A program made the position numbers and the translations under genes. The notes under the pieces are model-generated. The model worked only from the letters and a program-made list of their open reading frames with translations, was not told the DNA's origin and ran no database searches. From an uncultured Lachnospiraceae bacterium (GTDB lineage: Bacteria > Bacillota > Clostridia > Lachnospirales > Lachnospiraceae): DNA of 52,033 bases. Positions 40,049 through 49,444 of this stretch are shown one piece after another. Each line of letters starts with the position of its first letter. The first letter of the stretch is position 1. Location: the NCBI GenBank assembly GCA_947245585.1, contig CAMXPV010000026.1, forward strand, positions 1 through 52,033, given 5' to 3'.

Positions 40049-41326
40049 CTACTGAATCCTATACCGTTGTCCCTGACACTGGGGTAAATTGATAGATAAA
40101 TCCTGCCTTATATGGGTGTTCGCATAGTCCTCATCCGTCTTATTAAAATAATCATACTCTCCGCCCGGCGTATCGTCCCAAGTCACATCCACATTATAGT
40201 ATCCGTCATCTAGCGCAACAATATTCCATGCGTGATCCTGTCCCGCATATCCTGTACAGTAATAACAGGGAATCCCCATTCTCTGCATAAGATACTGGTA
40301 AGCTCTGGCATACCCTGCACACACACTCTTACCTTCCACAAGCGCGCTGTAAGCGCTCTGGTTCATATCTGCACTCTGATCATAATCAATCTTCCGAATT
40401 AAAATATCGTGCAGTCTTCTCTCCTTTTCATAAGGACTGAGATTTGCCAGATCAGTCAAAATATTGTTCGTCACATTATAAAAATCAGGGGAAGCCTTAT
40501 CTAGTTCCTCTTTCGTCATATTGTAATCAAGTGCAAGCTCGGCACAGATCTTGTTTTTGTCATACTTACAGGTAAATGTGGTATTGAGCCAAAACAGTTC
40601 CGGATGATCATTGTAAAGCGCCATCATCGCATTTTTGATCTCTGGCACTGTCACTTCCTCAATCGGAATAAATTCCGGAGTCATTACATTGGCATTGGCA
40701 TAAATCTGTCTGTAAATATGTTGGCCCTTCTCATCAAGCATCTGATAATAAGGATAAAGAAGCGGATCAAAAGCAAGGCCGTCCCCCAACTCCCCATAGG
40801 TCAAACCTTTGTACTCACCATCCGCAGCCTCCGACTGCTCTGTAATGGGTTCATAACCATTCTTGCCGGTGACAATGGTGGGAATCTTGATATCGGACTG
40901 CAGAGGCTGTTCATAACCCTGGGTTCCCCTGACGCGTTCCGGCTCCTCCTGCGGCTCTTCCTCGAAAGAATCGTCAACCGGCGCATCCGGTTGGCGCGCC
41001 ACCGTTCTCTGCGGTTCTTCCTCCTCCTCAGAGGCAATCTCCGTATCTGTATCTGTCGTATCCGCGATATCTACTAAATCAGAGAAATCAGGCAGCTCCA
41101 AAGATTCTTGCGGCTCTTCCACAAAATCGTCTTCCTCTGCATCTGCCGGGCTTTCCTCCCCTTCTCCTTCACTCTCTCCCTCTTCCTCCGAAGGAAAACC
41201 GTCCCCAGACAGCAGAGAAGAAAGCCCCTCTGTAATCCCGGGATTTGTGGCTGACAATATGATGAGCGCGCACATAAGCGCCGCCAAAATTCCTATGCCT
41301 GCTAAGATTCCCTTTAGTACCTTCAT
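40049..41326 (-). CDS. Membrane-anchored transglutaminase-like protein
   Basis: 425 residues. An N-terminal helix (~5-26) precedes a ~110-residue acidic, Glu/Pro-rich linker. The transglutaminase-like domain (~300-400) keeps the catalytic triad C336 (GKSVCAGYARAYQYL), H365 (GQDHAWNIV) and D380 (YYNVDVTWDD). Such enzymes act as proteases, cross-linkers or amide hydrolases at the cell surface. It is 13 bases upstream of the CotH gene and 18 bases after the GH13 gene, so the three are co-transcribed. Confidence 0.88.
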   Translation of the reverse strand: MKVLKGILAGIGILAALMCALIILSATNPGITEGLSSLLSGDGFPSEEEGESEGEGEESPADAEEDDFVEEPQESLELPDFSDLVDIADTTDTDTEIASEEEEEPQRTVARQPDAPVDDSFEEEPQEEPERVRGTQGYEQPLQSDIKIPTIVTGKNGYEPITEQSEAADGEYKGLTYGELGDGLAFDPLLYPYYQMLDEKGQHIYRQIYANANVMTPEFIPIEEVTVPEIKNAMMALYNDHPELFWLNTTFTCKYDKNKICAELALDYNMTKEELDKASPDFYNVTNNILTDLANLSPYEKERRLHDILIRKIDYDQSADMNQSAYSALVEGKSVCAGYARAYQYLMQRMGIPCYYCTGYAGQDHAWNIVALDDGYYNVDVTWDDTPGGEYDYFNKTDEDYANTHIRQDLSINLPQCQGQRYRIQ

Positions 41327-41344
41327 GATCCTGCCATAACCTCT

Positions 41345-43474
41345 CTAACTGAATTGCAGAAAACTCCGCTCTGTACGGCTCTCGTGCCTCAATATGACCG
41401 CCGACGTAGGAGGAAGCGTCATCTTAACCTTACCTGCAATAACCGGATACTCCTTTGCTTCCGTGGAATACCCCTCCGCCGTTGTCAATATCAACCGGCT
41501 GAGCATACACTCTTTGGGAATGCCCAGATACCAGATCGACCATTCTTTCGTAATTTCATGATCGTTATTATTAACAAGAATGATAGACTGTCCCTCTCTG
41601 GTAAATCTGCCGTAACCGATCACATTGTAATCGCCATCCACATATTTCAGGGAACCGGTCAAAAACTCCTTATTTGTCTTGTGAATCCGGATGATTTCCT
41701 TGTGAAAAGCAATCAACTCCTGATCCTCATGTCCCCAAGGGTAGGTCCGCCTGTTATCCGGATCGGTAAAACCGCAAACGCCCGCCTCGTCTCCATAATA
41801 GATGGTGGGCGCACCGGGCCATGTCATTTGAATCACAACCGCCTCGCGCAAAACCGCTTTATTGATGCCTTCATTCGCCGCATTCGGCCCTAGCGTGTTC
41901 GTCCGTCCCACCTTTCGGTTCGTTCTGGTCAGGAAACGGGAATGGTCATGATTGGACAGCTCATTCATGGCCACCAAAAGAGACGGCATGGTGAACGCCG
42001 CACTGTGATGCCTCATGGCTCCCCAAAAGCTGTCGGCATTGCCCCGCATATCCTCTCTGTAATCATCACTGTGTTTCTGCATCCCCGTCAAAAACCAGGT
42101 CACCGGCTCCATAAAGGCATCGTAGTTCATAACCGTATCCCACTCCTGCCCCTGAAGCCAATCCAAAGGACTTCCATAGTGCTCCGCCAAAATAATCGCA
42201 TCCGGATTTGCCATCTTAACTGCTCTGCGGAATTCTTTCCAGAAAGTGTGGTTAAATTCCGGGCTATGGCCTAAGTCCGCAGCCACATCCAGTCTCCATC
42301 CGTCCGCATTGTAAGGCGGAGAAACCCATTTTCGTCCAATATACAGAACATAGTCCAAAAGATGCCTTGAATTTTCATAATTTAGCTTCGGCAGCGTGTC
42401 GTGTCCCCACCAACCGTCATAGGAACCGTTGTAAGGAAATTTATTTTCGTCATGGAACTGGAAATAATTGTGATAGGGACTTTCCTTTTCAATATAGGCA
42501 CCCTTCTCGTATCCGGGCGCATTCTCATAAATCCGCTCCCGGTCCAACCATTTATTGAAGGAACCGCAGTGATTGAACACGCCGTCCAATATCACCTTCA
42601 TCCCTCTTCTGTGCGCTTCTTTCACTACCTCTGCAAAAAGCTTATTACTGGCCTCCAGATTCTCCTTATTGGAAACACGGTCAATGTATCTGGTGGCCAA
42701 ACGGTTCTCCGTCTGCCCGTCCGCTAACAGTTCTCCTTCGTCATGCACAATTTTCCCAAAATGAGGGTCAATATAGTCGTAGTCCTGAATATCATATTTA
42801 TGATTGGATGGCGACACAAACAGGGGATTGAAATAAATCACATCCACTCCCAGATCCTGCAGATAGTCCATCTTATCGAGAACACCCTGAAGATCGCCGC
42901 CATAAAATTCACGCACTCCCATAACCGCCGGGTACTTATCCCAATCCTCCACCCGGACCGTCTTATCCCCGATATACTGATACTCGTTTGTCAACACGTC
43001 GTTGGACGGGTCTCCATTGTAGAAACGATCCACGTAAATTTGGTAGAAAACCGCACCCTTGGCCCAGTCTGGCGTTTTGAAACCCGGAATCACCTGAAAA
43101 GAATAATAGCTGTTGACATCCTTCGTCACGCCCCGCCTGTCATAAAAACAGGAAAGTTTTCCCGCATGTATTTCAAAATAATAAGACAGCTTCTCATTTT
43201 CAAGCTGAACCGTGTGCGAATAATAATCAAAATACGCATCCGATTCGGTCTTAAACATCAGATGCTTCTCATCCTTGTGTACAAAAAATACTTTATCAAT
43301 ATTGTTTTTTGCAGAACGAAAACGCACAGTAACCTCACCGTAAGCACTGGGCTCTGACGGTGTTACATAATCTTCCGTCGTATCTGAAAACAAAGCTTTT
43401 CTGTTGAACACCGGGCGCATGCCCGCAAAGTACTGCTGATTTTTTTCTGCCTTCTGAAATTGATTAATATCCAT
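41345..43474 (-). CDS. Cyclomaltodextrinase/neopullulanase-type alpha-glucosidase (GH13)
   Basis: 709 residues from the ATG at 43474 (AAAGG six bases upstream). An N-terminal beta domain (~25-125, GH13_20 type) precedes the barrel. Catalytic residues are D396 (GWRLDVAADL), E431 (IILAEHYG) and D510 (LSNHDHSR). YQIYVDRFYNGDPSND and DGVFNHCG are further signatures. No signal peptide is seen, so it should hydrolyse maltodextrins or cyclodextrins inside the cell. Its operon partners, a transglutaminase and CotH, are unrelated to starch metabolism. Confidence 0.93.
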   Translation of the reverse strand: MDINQFQKAEKNQQYFAGMRPVFNRKALFSDTTEDYVTPSEPSAYGEVTVRFRSAKNNIDKVFFVHKDEKHLMFKTESDAYFDYYSHTVQLENEKLSYYFEIHAGKLSCFYDRRGVTKDVNSYYSFQVIPGFKTPDWAKGAVFYQIYVDRFYNGDPSNDVLTNEYQYIGDKTVRVEDWDKYPAVMGVREFYGGDLQGVLDKMDYLQDLGVDVIYFNPLFVSPSNHKYDIQDYDYIDPHFGKIVHDEGELLADGQTENRLATRYIDRVSNKENLEASNKLFAEVVKEAHRRGMKVILDGVFNHCGSFNKWLDRERIYENAPGYEKGAYIEKESPYHNYFQFHDENKFPYNGSYDGWWGHDTLPKLNYENSRHLLDYVLYIGRKWVSPPYNADGWRLDVAADLGHSPEFNHTFWKEFRRAVKMANPDAIILAEHYGSPLDWLQGQEWDTVMNYDAFMEPVTWFLTGMQKHSDDYREDMRGNADSFWGAMRHHSAAFTMPSLLVAMNELSNHDHSRFLTRTNRKVGRTNTLGPNAANEGINKAVLREAVVIQMTWPGAPTIYYGDEAGVCGFTDPDNRRTYPWGHEDQELIAFHKEIIRIHKTNKEFLTGSLKYVDGDYNVIGYGRFTREGQSIILVNNNDHEITKEWSIWYLGIPKECMLSRLILTTAEGYSTEAKEYPVIAGKVKMTLPPTSAVILRHESRTERSFLQFS

Positions 43475-43511
43475 AATCAGCCTTTCTCTTAAAAACAAAC
43501 ACTACATAACT

Positions 43512-43540
43512 ATTTTATACTATATGTTGTGGAGTTTCAA
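43512..43540 (-). promoter_or_regulatory. Promoter of the GH13-transglutaminase-CotH run
   Basis: TTGAAA (43535-43540) and TAAAAT (43512-43517) on the minus strand, 17-base spacer, about 40 bases before the GH13 start. Confidence 0.65.
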
Positions 43541-43591
43541 GTGTTTAAAGGGTTTTGGCACAATTCACCGGATTAGCTTTGAACAAAAAGT

Positions 43592-43621
43592 AAAAAAGAC
43601 AGTCGCTAAACTGTCTTTTTT
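43592..43621 (-). terminator. Bidirectional terminator downstream of ftsH
   Basis: AAAAAAGACAGT and ACTGTCTTTTTT form a 12-bp stem with a 6-base loop. It is symmetric but only minus-strand genes lie around it, so it ends the ftsH transcript. Confidence 0.85.
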
Positions 43622-43673
43622 AGAGAAGGTATTTCTTTCTTATGGGGTATAGCAAAAAACTATATAATGTATT

Positions 43674-43707
43674 GGGGGGTTACAAGTAGTATATTAGCAT
43701 ACCCCCC
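43674..43707. repeat. GC-rich inverted repeat GGGGGGT/ACCCCCC
   Basis: A perfect 7-bp inverted repeat with a 20-base AT-rich loop (43681-43700), about 70 bases past the ftsH stop. No T run follows on either strand, so it may be a 3'-end stabiliser rather than a terminator. Confidence 0.5.
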
Positions 43708-43777
43708 TGTTGTCTACAATACCAAGGATTCACAAATATTACAATTTTAGATACCTATTTTTGTGCAATTTATACAA

Positions 43778-45634
43778 TTATTCTGTTTCTCCTACTCTCG
43801 CACCCGGTTCTTCGGGCTGTGGATAGTAGGTGTCAAAAAGCCCCTCAAACTCCGCACGGTTAATCTTTTCCTTCTCCAGAAGGAGTTTCGCGCACTTGTG
43901 CAGCACATCCTCATGCTCCATAATGATATCCTTCGCTTTTTTGTAGCAATCGTCAATGATGATCTTCACTTCCCGGTCAATCTCCCCGGAAACCAGTTCG
44001 CTGTGATTCTTCGCATGCGCCAGATCCCTTCCGATAAATACCTCGTCGTCGTCATCATCATAGTTAATCACGCCGATATTGTCGGACATACCATATCTGG
44101 TCACCATCCTGCGCGCCACCTTGGTCGCTTTTTTGATATCACTGGACGCGCCCGTGGTGATATCGTCAAAGATAATTTCCTCCGCTATACGGCCTCCCAA
44201 GGACACCATAATATCCTCCAACATCTTACCCTTTGTGAGGAACATCTCATCCTTCTCCGGAAGGGGCATGGTATAGCCTGCCGCCCCAAGCCCCGTAGGA
44301 ATGATGGACACCGTATAAACCGGGCCCACATCGGGCAGTACATGGAAGAGAATCGCATGACCTGCCTCGTGGTATGCCGTAATCTTCTTCTCTTTCTCTG
44401 AGATAATACGGCTCTTTTTCTCCGCGCCGATTCCCACTTTGATGAAAGCCTTTTTGATGTCTTCCTGCCGGACAAAAGCGCGCTTGTCCATGGCCGCATT
44501 GATGGCCGCCTCATTTAACAGGTTTTCCAGGTCCGCGCCCGTAAAGCCCGCCGTTGTCTGGGCAATCTGCTGCAAGTCCACGTCATCGCCAAGGGGTTTG
44601 TTCTTGGCATGTACCTTTAAAATATCTTCCCTGCCCCGCACATCAGGCGACACCACGGTAATCTTTCTGTCAAAACGTCCGGGCCGCAAAATCGCCGGGT
44701 CAAGAATATCCACACGGTTAGTCGCCGCCATCACGATAATTCCCTCGTTGACTCCGAAACCGTCCATCTCCACAAGAAGCTGATTTAACGTCTGCTCTCT
44801 CTCGTCGTGGCCGCCGCCCATACCGGTGCCACGCCGTCTCGCCACCGCGTCGATCTCATCAATAAAGATAATACACGGCGCATGGCGTTTTGCTTCCGCA
44901 AACATATCACGAACACGGGATGCACCCACGCCAACAAACATTTCCACGAAATCCGATCCGGAAATACTGAAAAAGGGCACATTCGCCTCACCTGCAATGG
45001 CTTTTGCAAGAAGCGTCTTACCTGTACCGGGAGCGCCTTCCAAGAGGACGCCCTTTGGAATTCTCGCACCCACCTTGGTAAATTTACCCGGCTCTTTCAA
45101 AAACTCAACTATCTCCTGCAGCTCTTCCTTCTCTTCCTTTAATCCGGCCACCTCTTCCAGTGTGATCTTATTCTCACCACCCATGAGAAGTCTTGCCCGG
45201 CTCTTTCCAAAATTCATCATCTTTCCGCCGCCGCCGGAATTTTGTGAATTCATCATTACAAAAAAGAAAACGCAGACCACTACCACAATCAAAATCGGCA
45301 GGACACTGTTTAAAAACCAACTCTCCTCCGGCACGCTCTCCACTGAGCAGTCTATGCCATGTTCTCTGACAACAGACTCCATCTGCGTCACATCCGTCAC
45401 ATAGAGAATCCGCTCCTCGCCATTTTTTAGAATGACTTCCAGAGAACCGGTGGGCGTATCTTTGTTCGGACAGATCGTCACAACCGCCACTTCGCCATTC
45501 TCTATCTGCCGCTCAAACTCACCTCTGGTATAGCCGCTATTGGGTACGCGCAGCGTTCCGACCCAGACCGTAAACAGCAACAGACAAATAATAATTACAA
45601 AATATAAATATATACTTCTACCACTCTTGTTCAT
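43778..45634 (-). CDS. ftsH: ATP-dependent zinc metalloprotease FtsH
   Basis: 618 residues. Two membrane helices (~7-27, 108-127) flank an outer domain. The AAA module has Walker A GAPGTGKT (200-207), Walker B IIFIDEID (255-262) and the SRH (ATNR...RPGRFDR). The protease has HEAGH (H422, E423, H426). It degrades membrane and regulatory proteins. AGAGG precedes the ATG, 26 bases after hpt. The tilS-hpt-ftsH order is the conserved Firmicute one. Confidence 0.98.
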   Translation of the reverse strand: MNKSGRSIYLYFVIIICLLLFTVWVGTLRVPNSGYTRGEFERQIENGEVAVVTICPNKDTPTGSLEVILKNGEERILYVTDVTQMESVVREHGIDCSVESVPEESWFLNSVLPILIVVVVCVFFFVMMNSQNSGGGGKMMNFGKSRARLLMGGENKITLEEVAGLKEEKEELQEIVEFLKEPGKFTKVGARIPKGVLLEGAPGTGKTLLAKAIAGEANVPFFSISGSDFVEMFVGVGASRVRDMFAEAKRHAPCIIFIDEIDAVARRRGTGMGGGHDEREQTLNQLLVEMDGFGVNEGIIVMAATNRVDILDPAILRPGRFDRKITVVSPDVRGREDILKVHAKNKPLGDDVDLQQIAQTTAGFTGADLENLLNEAAINAAMDKRAFVRQEDIKKAFIKVGIGAEKKSRIISEKEKKITAYHEAGHAILFHVLPDVGPVYTVSIIPTGLGAAGYTMPLPEKDEMFLTKGKMLEDIMVSLGGRIAEEIIFDDITTGASSDIKKATKVARRMVTRYGMSDNIGVINYDDDDDEVFIGRDLAHAKNHSELVSGEIDREVKIIIDDCYKKAKDIIMEHEDVLHKCAKLLLEKEKINRAEFEGLFDTYYPQPEEPGARVGETE

Positions 45635-45660
45635 GAAAATCCTCTATTCTCACTCTCTTA

Positions 45661-46185
45661 TTAGTCAAATTTTACTATACCGATATAAGGAAGATTACGG
45701 TACTTCTGATCATAATCCAAACCGTACCCCACTACAAACTCATCCGGAATCTCAAATCCCGTGTAATCCACCTTCACGTCCACCACACGCCGGTCCGGTT
45801 TATCCAAAAGCGTGCAAAGCTTCACATCTTCAGGTCCCCTGCTGCCCAACATATCAAGCAGATAGCTAAGCGTCCGCCCGGAATCCACTATGTCCTCAAT
45901 CACAATCACATGCCTGCCAGTTAACGGCTCGTCCAAATCCTTAACGATCCTGACCACGCCACTGGACTGCGTGTCTCCGCCATAACTGGACACCGACATA
46001 AAATCAATGGACACCGGTATCGTAATCCGCTTGGCAAGTTCGCACATAAAGAAGCTGCCGCCCTTTAACACACATACCAAATGTACTTTTTTTCCGGCAT
46101 AATCTCTGGAAATCTGATCGCCAATCTCCTGAATCCGCTTATCAACTTCCTCCTCCGTCAACAAAACTTCTATTCGTTCCGCCAT
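45661..46185 (-). CDS. hpt: Hypoxanthine phosphoribosyltransferase
   Basis: 174 residues, full length. The PRPP loop is VIVIEDIVDSGRTLSYLL (~97-114). LVCVLKGGSFFMCELAKRI and the C-terminal YVGIVKFD-like and VVGYGLDYDQKYRNLPYIG blocks are typical. It salvages hypoxanthine and guanine. GGAGG stands five bases before the ATG. Its start is overlapped by the last 44 bases of tilS, so its translation is coupled to tilS. Confidence 0.97.
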   Translation of the reverse strand: MAERIEVLLTEEEVDKRIQEIGDQISRDYAGKKVHLVCVLKGGSFFMCELAKRITIPVSIDFMSVSSYGGDTQSSGVVRIVKDLDEPLTGRHVIVIEDIVDSGRTLSYLLDMLGSRGPEDVKLCTLLDKPDRRVVDVKVDYTGFEIPDEFVVGYGLDYDQKYRNLPYIGIVKFD

Positions 46186-47719
46186 CGTTTCCTCCTATCA
46201 GACGTACCTCCAAAATACGTCTCGTACTTTTCTCCACCTTATACTGCCTGCTTGTGCGATATCCTGGCACCCAAAGAATATGCGAGCCATCCGCCAACAG
46301 ATACATGCCGTCCCGTTTGGCTTTGGGGATTTTTTCATTAATCATGTACTGCTTCACAGACTTCGTATGGAGCGCCTCATCTATGGTGAGATAATCTCCT
46401 GTTTTCCTGCCCCGCAGGAGTAAAGACGTAGTTATTTTATCATAATCAAACCATTTCGTATATCTATTTTCTGGAATATTTTGTTCCTTTCTGTAGAAAA
46501 GAGAGGGCAAAGGCCGGAAATCCACCTCCCAAAGCGTAAAGACAAAACTGCCTGCATGTGGAAGCGCAACCGTAAACGGAACCCCCGGCAAAAGCGCCGG
46601 TTCCTCCACGGAAATTTCCATCATATCTTCAAAAGCCACCTCCGGTCCGCTCCCCGCCCGCGTATTCTTTTCCCCGGACTGTGGTACCGCTGTCTGCGCC
46701 CGCCTTAAAATCAAACTCCCATACTCTTTGCAGGCTTTAATGCCATACGGCAAATACAATTCCTTACTTCCATCTTTCCCTATAACCGTCAGAAGCGCTT
46801 CCATATGACGCGCGGTAATATCCTTCCTGTAAGGTGTCATCTTTCCCAACGCGCGAAACAGCACCCGCTTTCTCATAACAATATCTTCTGTTTCCAATTC
46901 GGATAGCTGTATCGTCACTTCTCCCGCTAATCCATCTTGTTGATTGACCTGATAAGTCAAATCTTCTTTTACATATTTATTATAAAGCCTGTCCGTCTCC
47001 CGCTCCAGATAATCCTCGGTCTGTGCCAAAATATCCGCCAAATCTCCCATATGGGACACAGCCCCCTGACAGATATTTTGCTGCGCATATGATAAAATAT
47101 GGTGTCTGATCCGGTTTCTGGCATAGGTATCCTCCCCATTGGTGCCATCCACGCACCAACTAATCCCTTCCGCCTCCAGATAGGCTTCTATCTGGGCACG
47201 CTCCAAGCACAATAATGGACGGATCACCGATTCCCTGACAGGACGAATAGAACCCAGTCCCCTCAATCCGCTTCCCCGGAACATATGAAAAAGCATGGTT
47301 TCCGCTCTGTCGTCCGCATTGTGCGCCACCGCAGTCTTTCCCGGGGCTCCCGCCTTGATCTCCCTAAGAATCTGCTCAAAAATCTGATAACGTAAAATCC
47401 TGCCTGCTTCCTCCTCAGACAGTTTATACTCCCGCGCATAACCCGGCATATCAATCTCTCGCAAAAAAAAGGGGACTTCCCACTGTTTGCACAAGTTCTC
47501 CACAAAGAAAGCATCCTCCCCTGCCTCCGCCCGAAGACCGTGATTGACATGCACCGCCGCCAACCGAAAAGGAATCTCCTTTTGCATCCGCGTAAGCAGA
47601 TGAAGCATACAGACAGAGTCTGCCCCGCCGGAAACCCCGGCCAAAACACAGTCTCCTGGCTCTATCATCCCATGTCCGGCGCAATATTTTTTTACACATC
47701 CAAAGATATTATCCTTCAT
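46142..47719 (-). CDS. tilS: tRNA(Ile)-lysidine synthetase
   Basis: 525 residues. The PP-loop is VLAGVSGGADSVCML (25-39); further blocks are AVHVNHGLRAEAGEDAFFV, AHNADDRAETMLFHMFRGSG, VIRPLL and RNRIRHHI. The C-terminal TilS domain ends ...RTSRQYKVEKSTRRILEVRL, followed by a 17-residue tail that overlaps the hpt ribosome site and start. It modifies C34 of tRNA-Ile(CAU) to lysidine, an essential step. The ribosome site is weak. It follows the SpoIIE-like gene by 27 bases. Confidence 0.97.
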   Translation of the reverse strand: MKDNIFGCVKKYCAGHGMIEPGDCVLAGVSGGADSVCMLHLLTRMQKEIPFRLAAVHVNHGLRAEAGEDAFFVENLCKQWEVPFFLREIDMPGYAREYKLSEEEAGRILRYQIFEQILREIKAGAPGKTAVAHNADDRAETMLFHMFRGSGLRGLGSIRPVRESVIRPLLCLERAQIEAYLEAEGISWCVDGTNGEDTYARNRIRHHILSYAQQNICQGAVSHMGDLADILAQTEDYLERETDRLYNKYVKEDLTYQVNQQDGLAGEVTIQLSELETEDIVMRKRVLFRALGKMTPYRKDITARHMEALLTVIGKDGSKELYLPYGIKACKEYGSLILRRAQTAVPQSGEKNTRAGSGPEVAFEDMMEISVEEPALLPGVPFTVALPHAGSFVFTLWEVDFRPLPSLFYRKEQNIPENRYTKWFDYDKITTSLLLRGRKTGDYLTIDEALHTKSVKQYMINEKIPKAKRDGMYLLADGSHILWVPGYRTSRQYKVEKSTRRILEVRLIGGNDGGTNRSFVDGGGS

Positions 47720-47746
47720 CCTTCGTCTGTCCGCCCATCAGCTTGA

Positions 47747-48985
47747 TTATAACACACTTTGATCCCATATCCCCGTCACAAGAACGGTCATATCATCCCG
47801 TATCCGCCCTCTGCTCTGCCCGATGGCGTAAGCAAGAATCTGGTTTGCAATCTCATTCGGATTGTTGTATTCCATCCTACCGATCATTTCCGGAAACGCC
47901 TCCTCGCCAATCCCCTCCGAAAGAGCGTCGAGCACACCGTCGGAGAGCATAATCACATAGTCCCCGCTCTGCAATGTCCTTGTATGTACCTCCGGTGTCA
48001 TTTGCCAGAAAACGCCAAGGGGCAGATTTCTTGCTGAGAGCCTGTCCACCAACCGCCCCCTCTTAATATAGGTGCAAGCTGCCCCGACTTTCACAAATTC
48101 GCAGTTACCTGTGTAGAGATCAATATCGCAGATGTCCAGAGTGGACATGGTTTCCTCCTGCACGGCCGCCGCCATTGCTCCGTTTACCATCTGCACCGCC
48201 GGTTCCTTGGCAAAACCCGCCTCCAAAAGGCGCTCCATCATTTCAATCACCCGGCCAGACTCGCGGCATGCCTCCTCACCGGACCCCACGCCGTCCGAGA
48301 GAAGCACCAACAGTCTTCCCGTGTCCGCTTCATAAAACGAATAACTGTCCCCCGACACTTTCTCCGTCTCCTTTACCGCCTTGGCAAAACCCGTAAGGAG
48401 ATGATAGGGTGGTTCTTCCAAAAAATAGTAGGTATTGTACTCTGCCGCAAGATAGGCCGGCGTATTTTTCGCCACGCACAGCCTTCGGTTCAAAGCCACC
48501 GATATATAATCCGCCAAATCCTCCGTAGAGATATATTCCGTCTCTCCAAAACGACCTCTTTTCCCATCTGTCTGGCGCATAACAAGGCTGATCTCCCAGT
48601 GCCCATCCTCATGCTCCATCTCCAAAAACTCCTTGAGCAAAATGCCGGACTCTTTGAGTAACGCCGCCATCTGCCTGTGCCTTCTCTCCCCCATAGGGCG
48701 GTAACGACAGGTCTCTTTTGCCACCGTCGCCATAATATGGGCCATCTCCTTGAGATGCTCCGCCAAAAGCCCCTGGCTTTCCTGCAAATGCCTTTTAAGA
48801 AGATACTCCTGCCTGTCCGCCGGTTCTTCCCAGGCAGGCTTGTCCTCTCCCTGCCTGGCTTGTCCATCCTCAAAAAGATCCGCCAAATCCCGGAATGACT
48901 CGGCATAACTTAAAAGTCTCTGTCTGCCATACTCCGGTATAATCTCTATTCTCTCGGTTTCTTTCCGTTCTGCCTGTCTTTTCAT
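47747..48985 (-). CDS. SpoIIE-type PP2C phosphatase without membrane domain
   Basis: 412 residues from the ATG at 48985, nine bases after GGAGG. Residues ~1-155 are helical and charged. The C-terminal ~240 residues are the PP2C/SpoIIE phosphatase with metal-binding aspartates in LLSDGVGSGEEA, DICDIDLYTG and VIMLSDGVLDAL. In Bacillus SpoIIE dephosphorylates SpoIIAA to activate sigma-F and has ten N-terminal membrane helices; none is found here. The position between divIC and tilS is exactly that of spoIIE. It is thus either a soluble SpoIIE ortholog or a related phosphatase. Confidence 0.85.
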   Translation of the reverse strand: MKRQAERKETERIEIIPEYGRQRLLSYAESFRDLADLFEDGQARQGEDKPAWEEPADRQEYLLKRHLQESQGLLAEHLKEMAHIMATVAKETCRYRPMGERRHRQMAALLKESGILLKEFLEMEHEDGHWEISLVMRQTDGKRGRFGETEYISTEDLADYISVALNRRLCVAKNTPAYLAAEYNTYYFLEEPPYHLLTGFAKAVKETEKVSGDSYSFYEADTGRLLVLLSDGVGSGEEACRESGRVIEMMERLLEAGFAKEPAVQMVNGAMAAAVQEETMSTLDICDIDLYTGNCEFVKVGAACTYIKRGRLVDRLSARNLPLGVFWQMTPEVHTRTLQSGDYVIMLSDGVLDALSEGIGEEAFPEMIGRMEYNNPNEIANQILAYAIGQSRGRIRDDMTVLVTGIWDQSVL

Positions 48986-49006
48986 CACATACCGCCTCCA
49001 TATAGT

Positions 49007-49056
49007 AATGCCGTCTGTACATATATATGAAAGAGTTATGTAAATTATGCCGTCTG
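49007..49056 (-). repeat. Direct repeat upstream of the SpoIIE-like gene
   Basis: ACAGACGGCAT (minus strand) occurs twice, at 49007-49017 and 49046-49056, with start points 39 bases apart. It may be a regulator site for the phosphatase gene. Confidence 0.4.
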
Positions 49057-49081
49057 TTTTTTGCAACTGCACATAAAATAA

Positions 49082-49113
49082 AAGCAGATCTCAGCCTCAA
49101 CCAAAATCTGCTT
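49082..49113 (-). terminator. divIC terminator
   Basis: AAGCAGAT pairs with ATCTGCTT around a 16-base loop; TTATTTT follows on the minus strand. It overlaps the divIC stop codon. Confidence 0.7.
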
Positions 49114-49417
49114 ATTTTTCATCCTTGAAGATAATCTCACCTTCATATACCAGACCCAATTTCTCCTTCGCGACTTCTTCCACGAATTTCTTGGTCTGTG
49201 TATACTTTCCATACTCCTCTATTTCAGCGGTCCTTGCTTCCTCCGCCGCGATCTCCTCCAAAAGCGCCGTCTCCCTGTCCATATAAAACTGGCGTTTCTC
49301 CCGCAGTTCCACACTCTTAAAGGTAACCACGAGCATCATCATTAACACAACGGTGGTAACTAAAAGCATGGCCAGTCTGTTCTGACGTCTTTTACGATAT
49401 GCAGCTTTTCTTGCCAT
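49112..49417 (-). CDS. divIC: Septum formation initiator (DivIC/FtsB family)
   Basis: 101 residues: basic N-terminus (MARKAAYRKRRQNR), one membrane helix (~16-35), then an outer coiled coil (VELREKRQFYMDRETALLEEIAAEEA) and the family end KFVEEVAKEKLGLVYEGEIIF. DivIC joins FtsL and DivIB in the division complex. It lies between yabQ and the SpoIIE-like gene as in Bacillus. The ribosome site is weak. Confidence 0.92.
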   Translation of the reverse strand: MARKAAYRKRRQNRLAMLLVTTVVLMMMLVVTFKSVELREKRQFYMDRETALLEEIAAEEARTAEIEEYGKYTQTKKFVEEVAKEKLGLVYEGEIIFKDEK

Positions 49418-49444
49418 GCCCCGAATGTTTCCCCTCTCCGTCCA

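Larger units (their letters stand above)
43475..43777. other. Gene-free region between GH13 and ftsH
   Basis: 303 bases holding the GH13 promoter, a bidirectional terminator and a GC hairpin. A 15-codon frame at 43642-43689 (+) is not supported by a promoter. Nothing else is seen. Confidence 0.6.
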
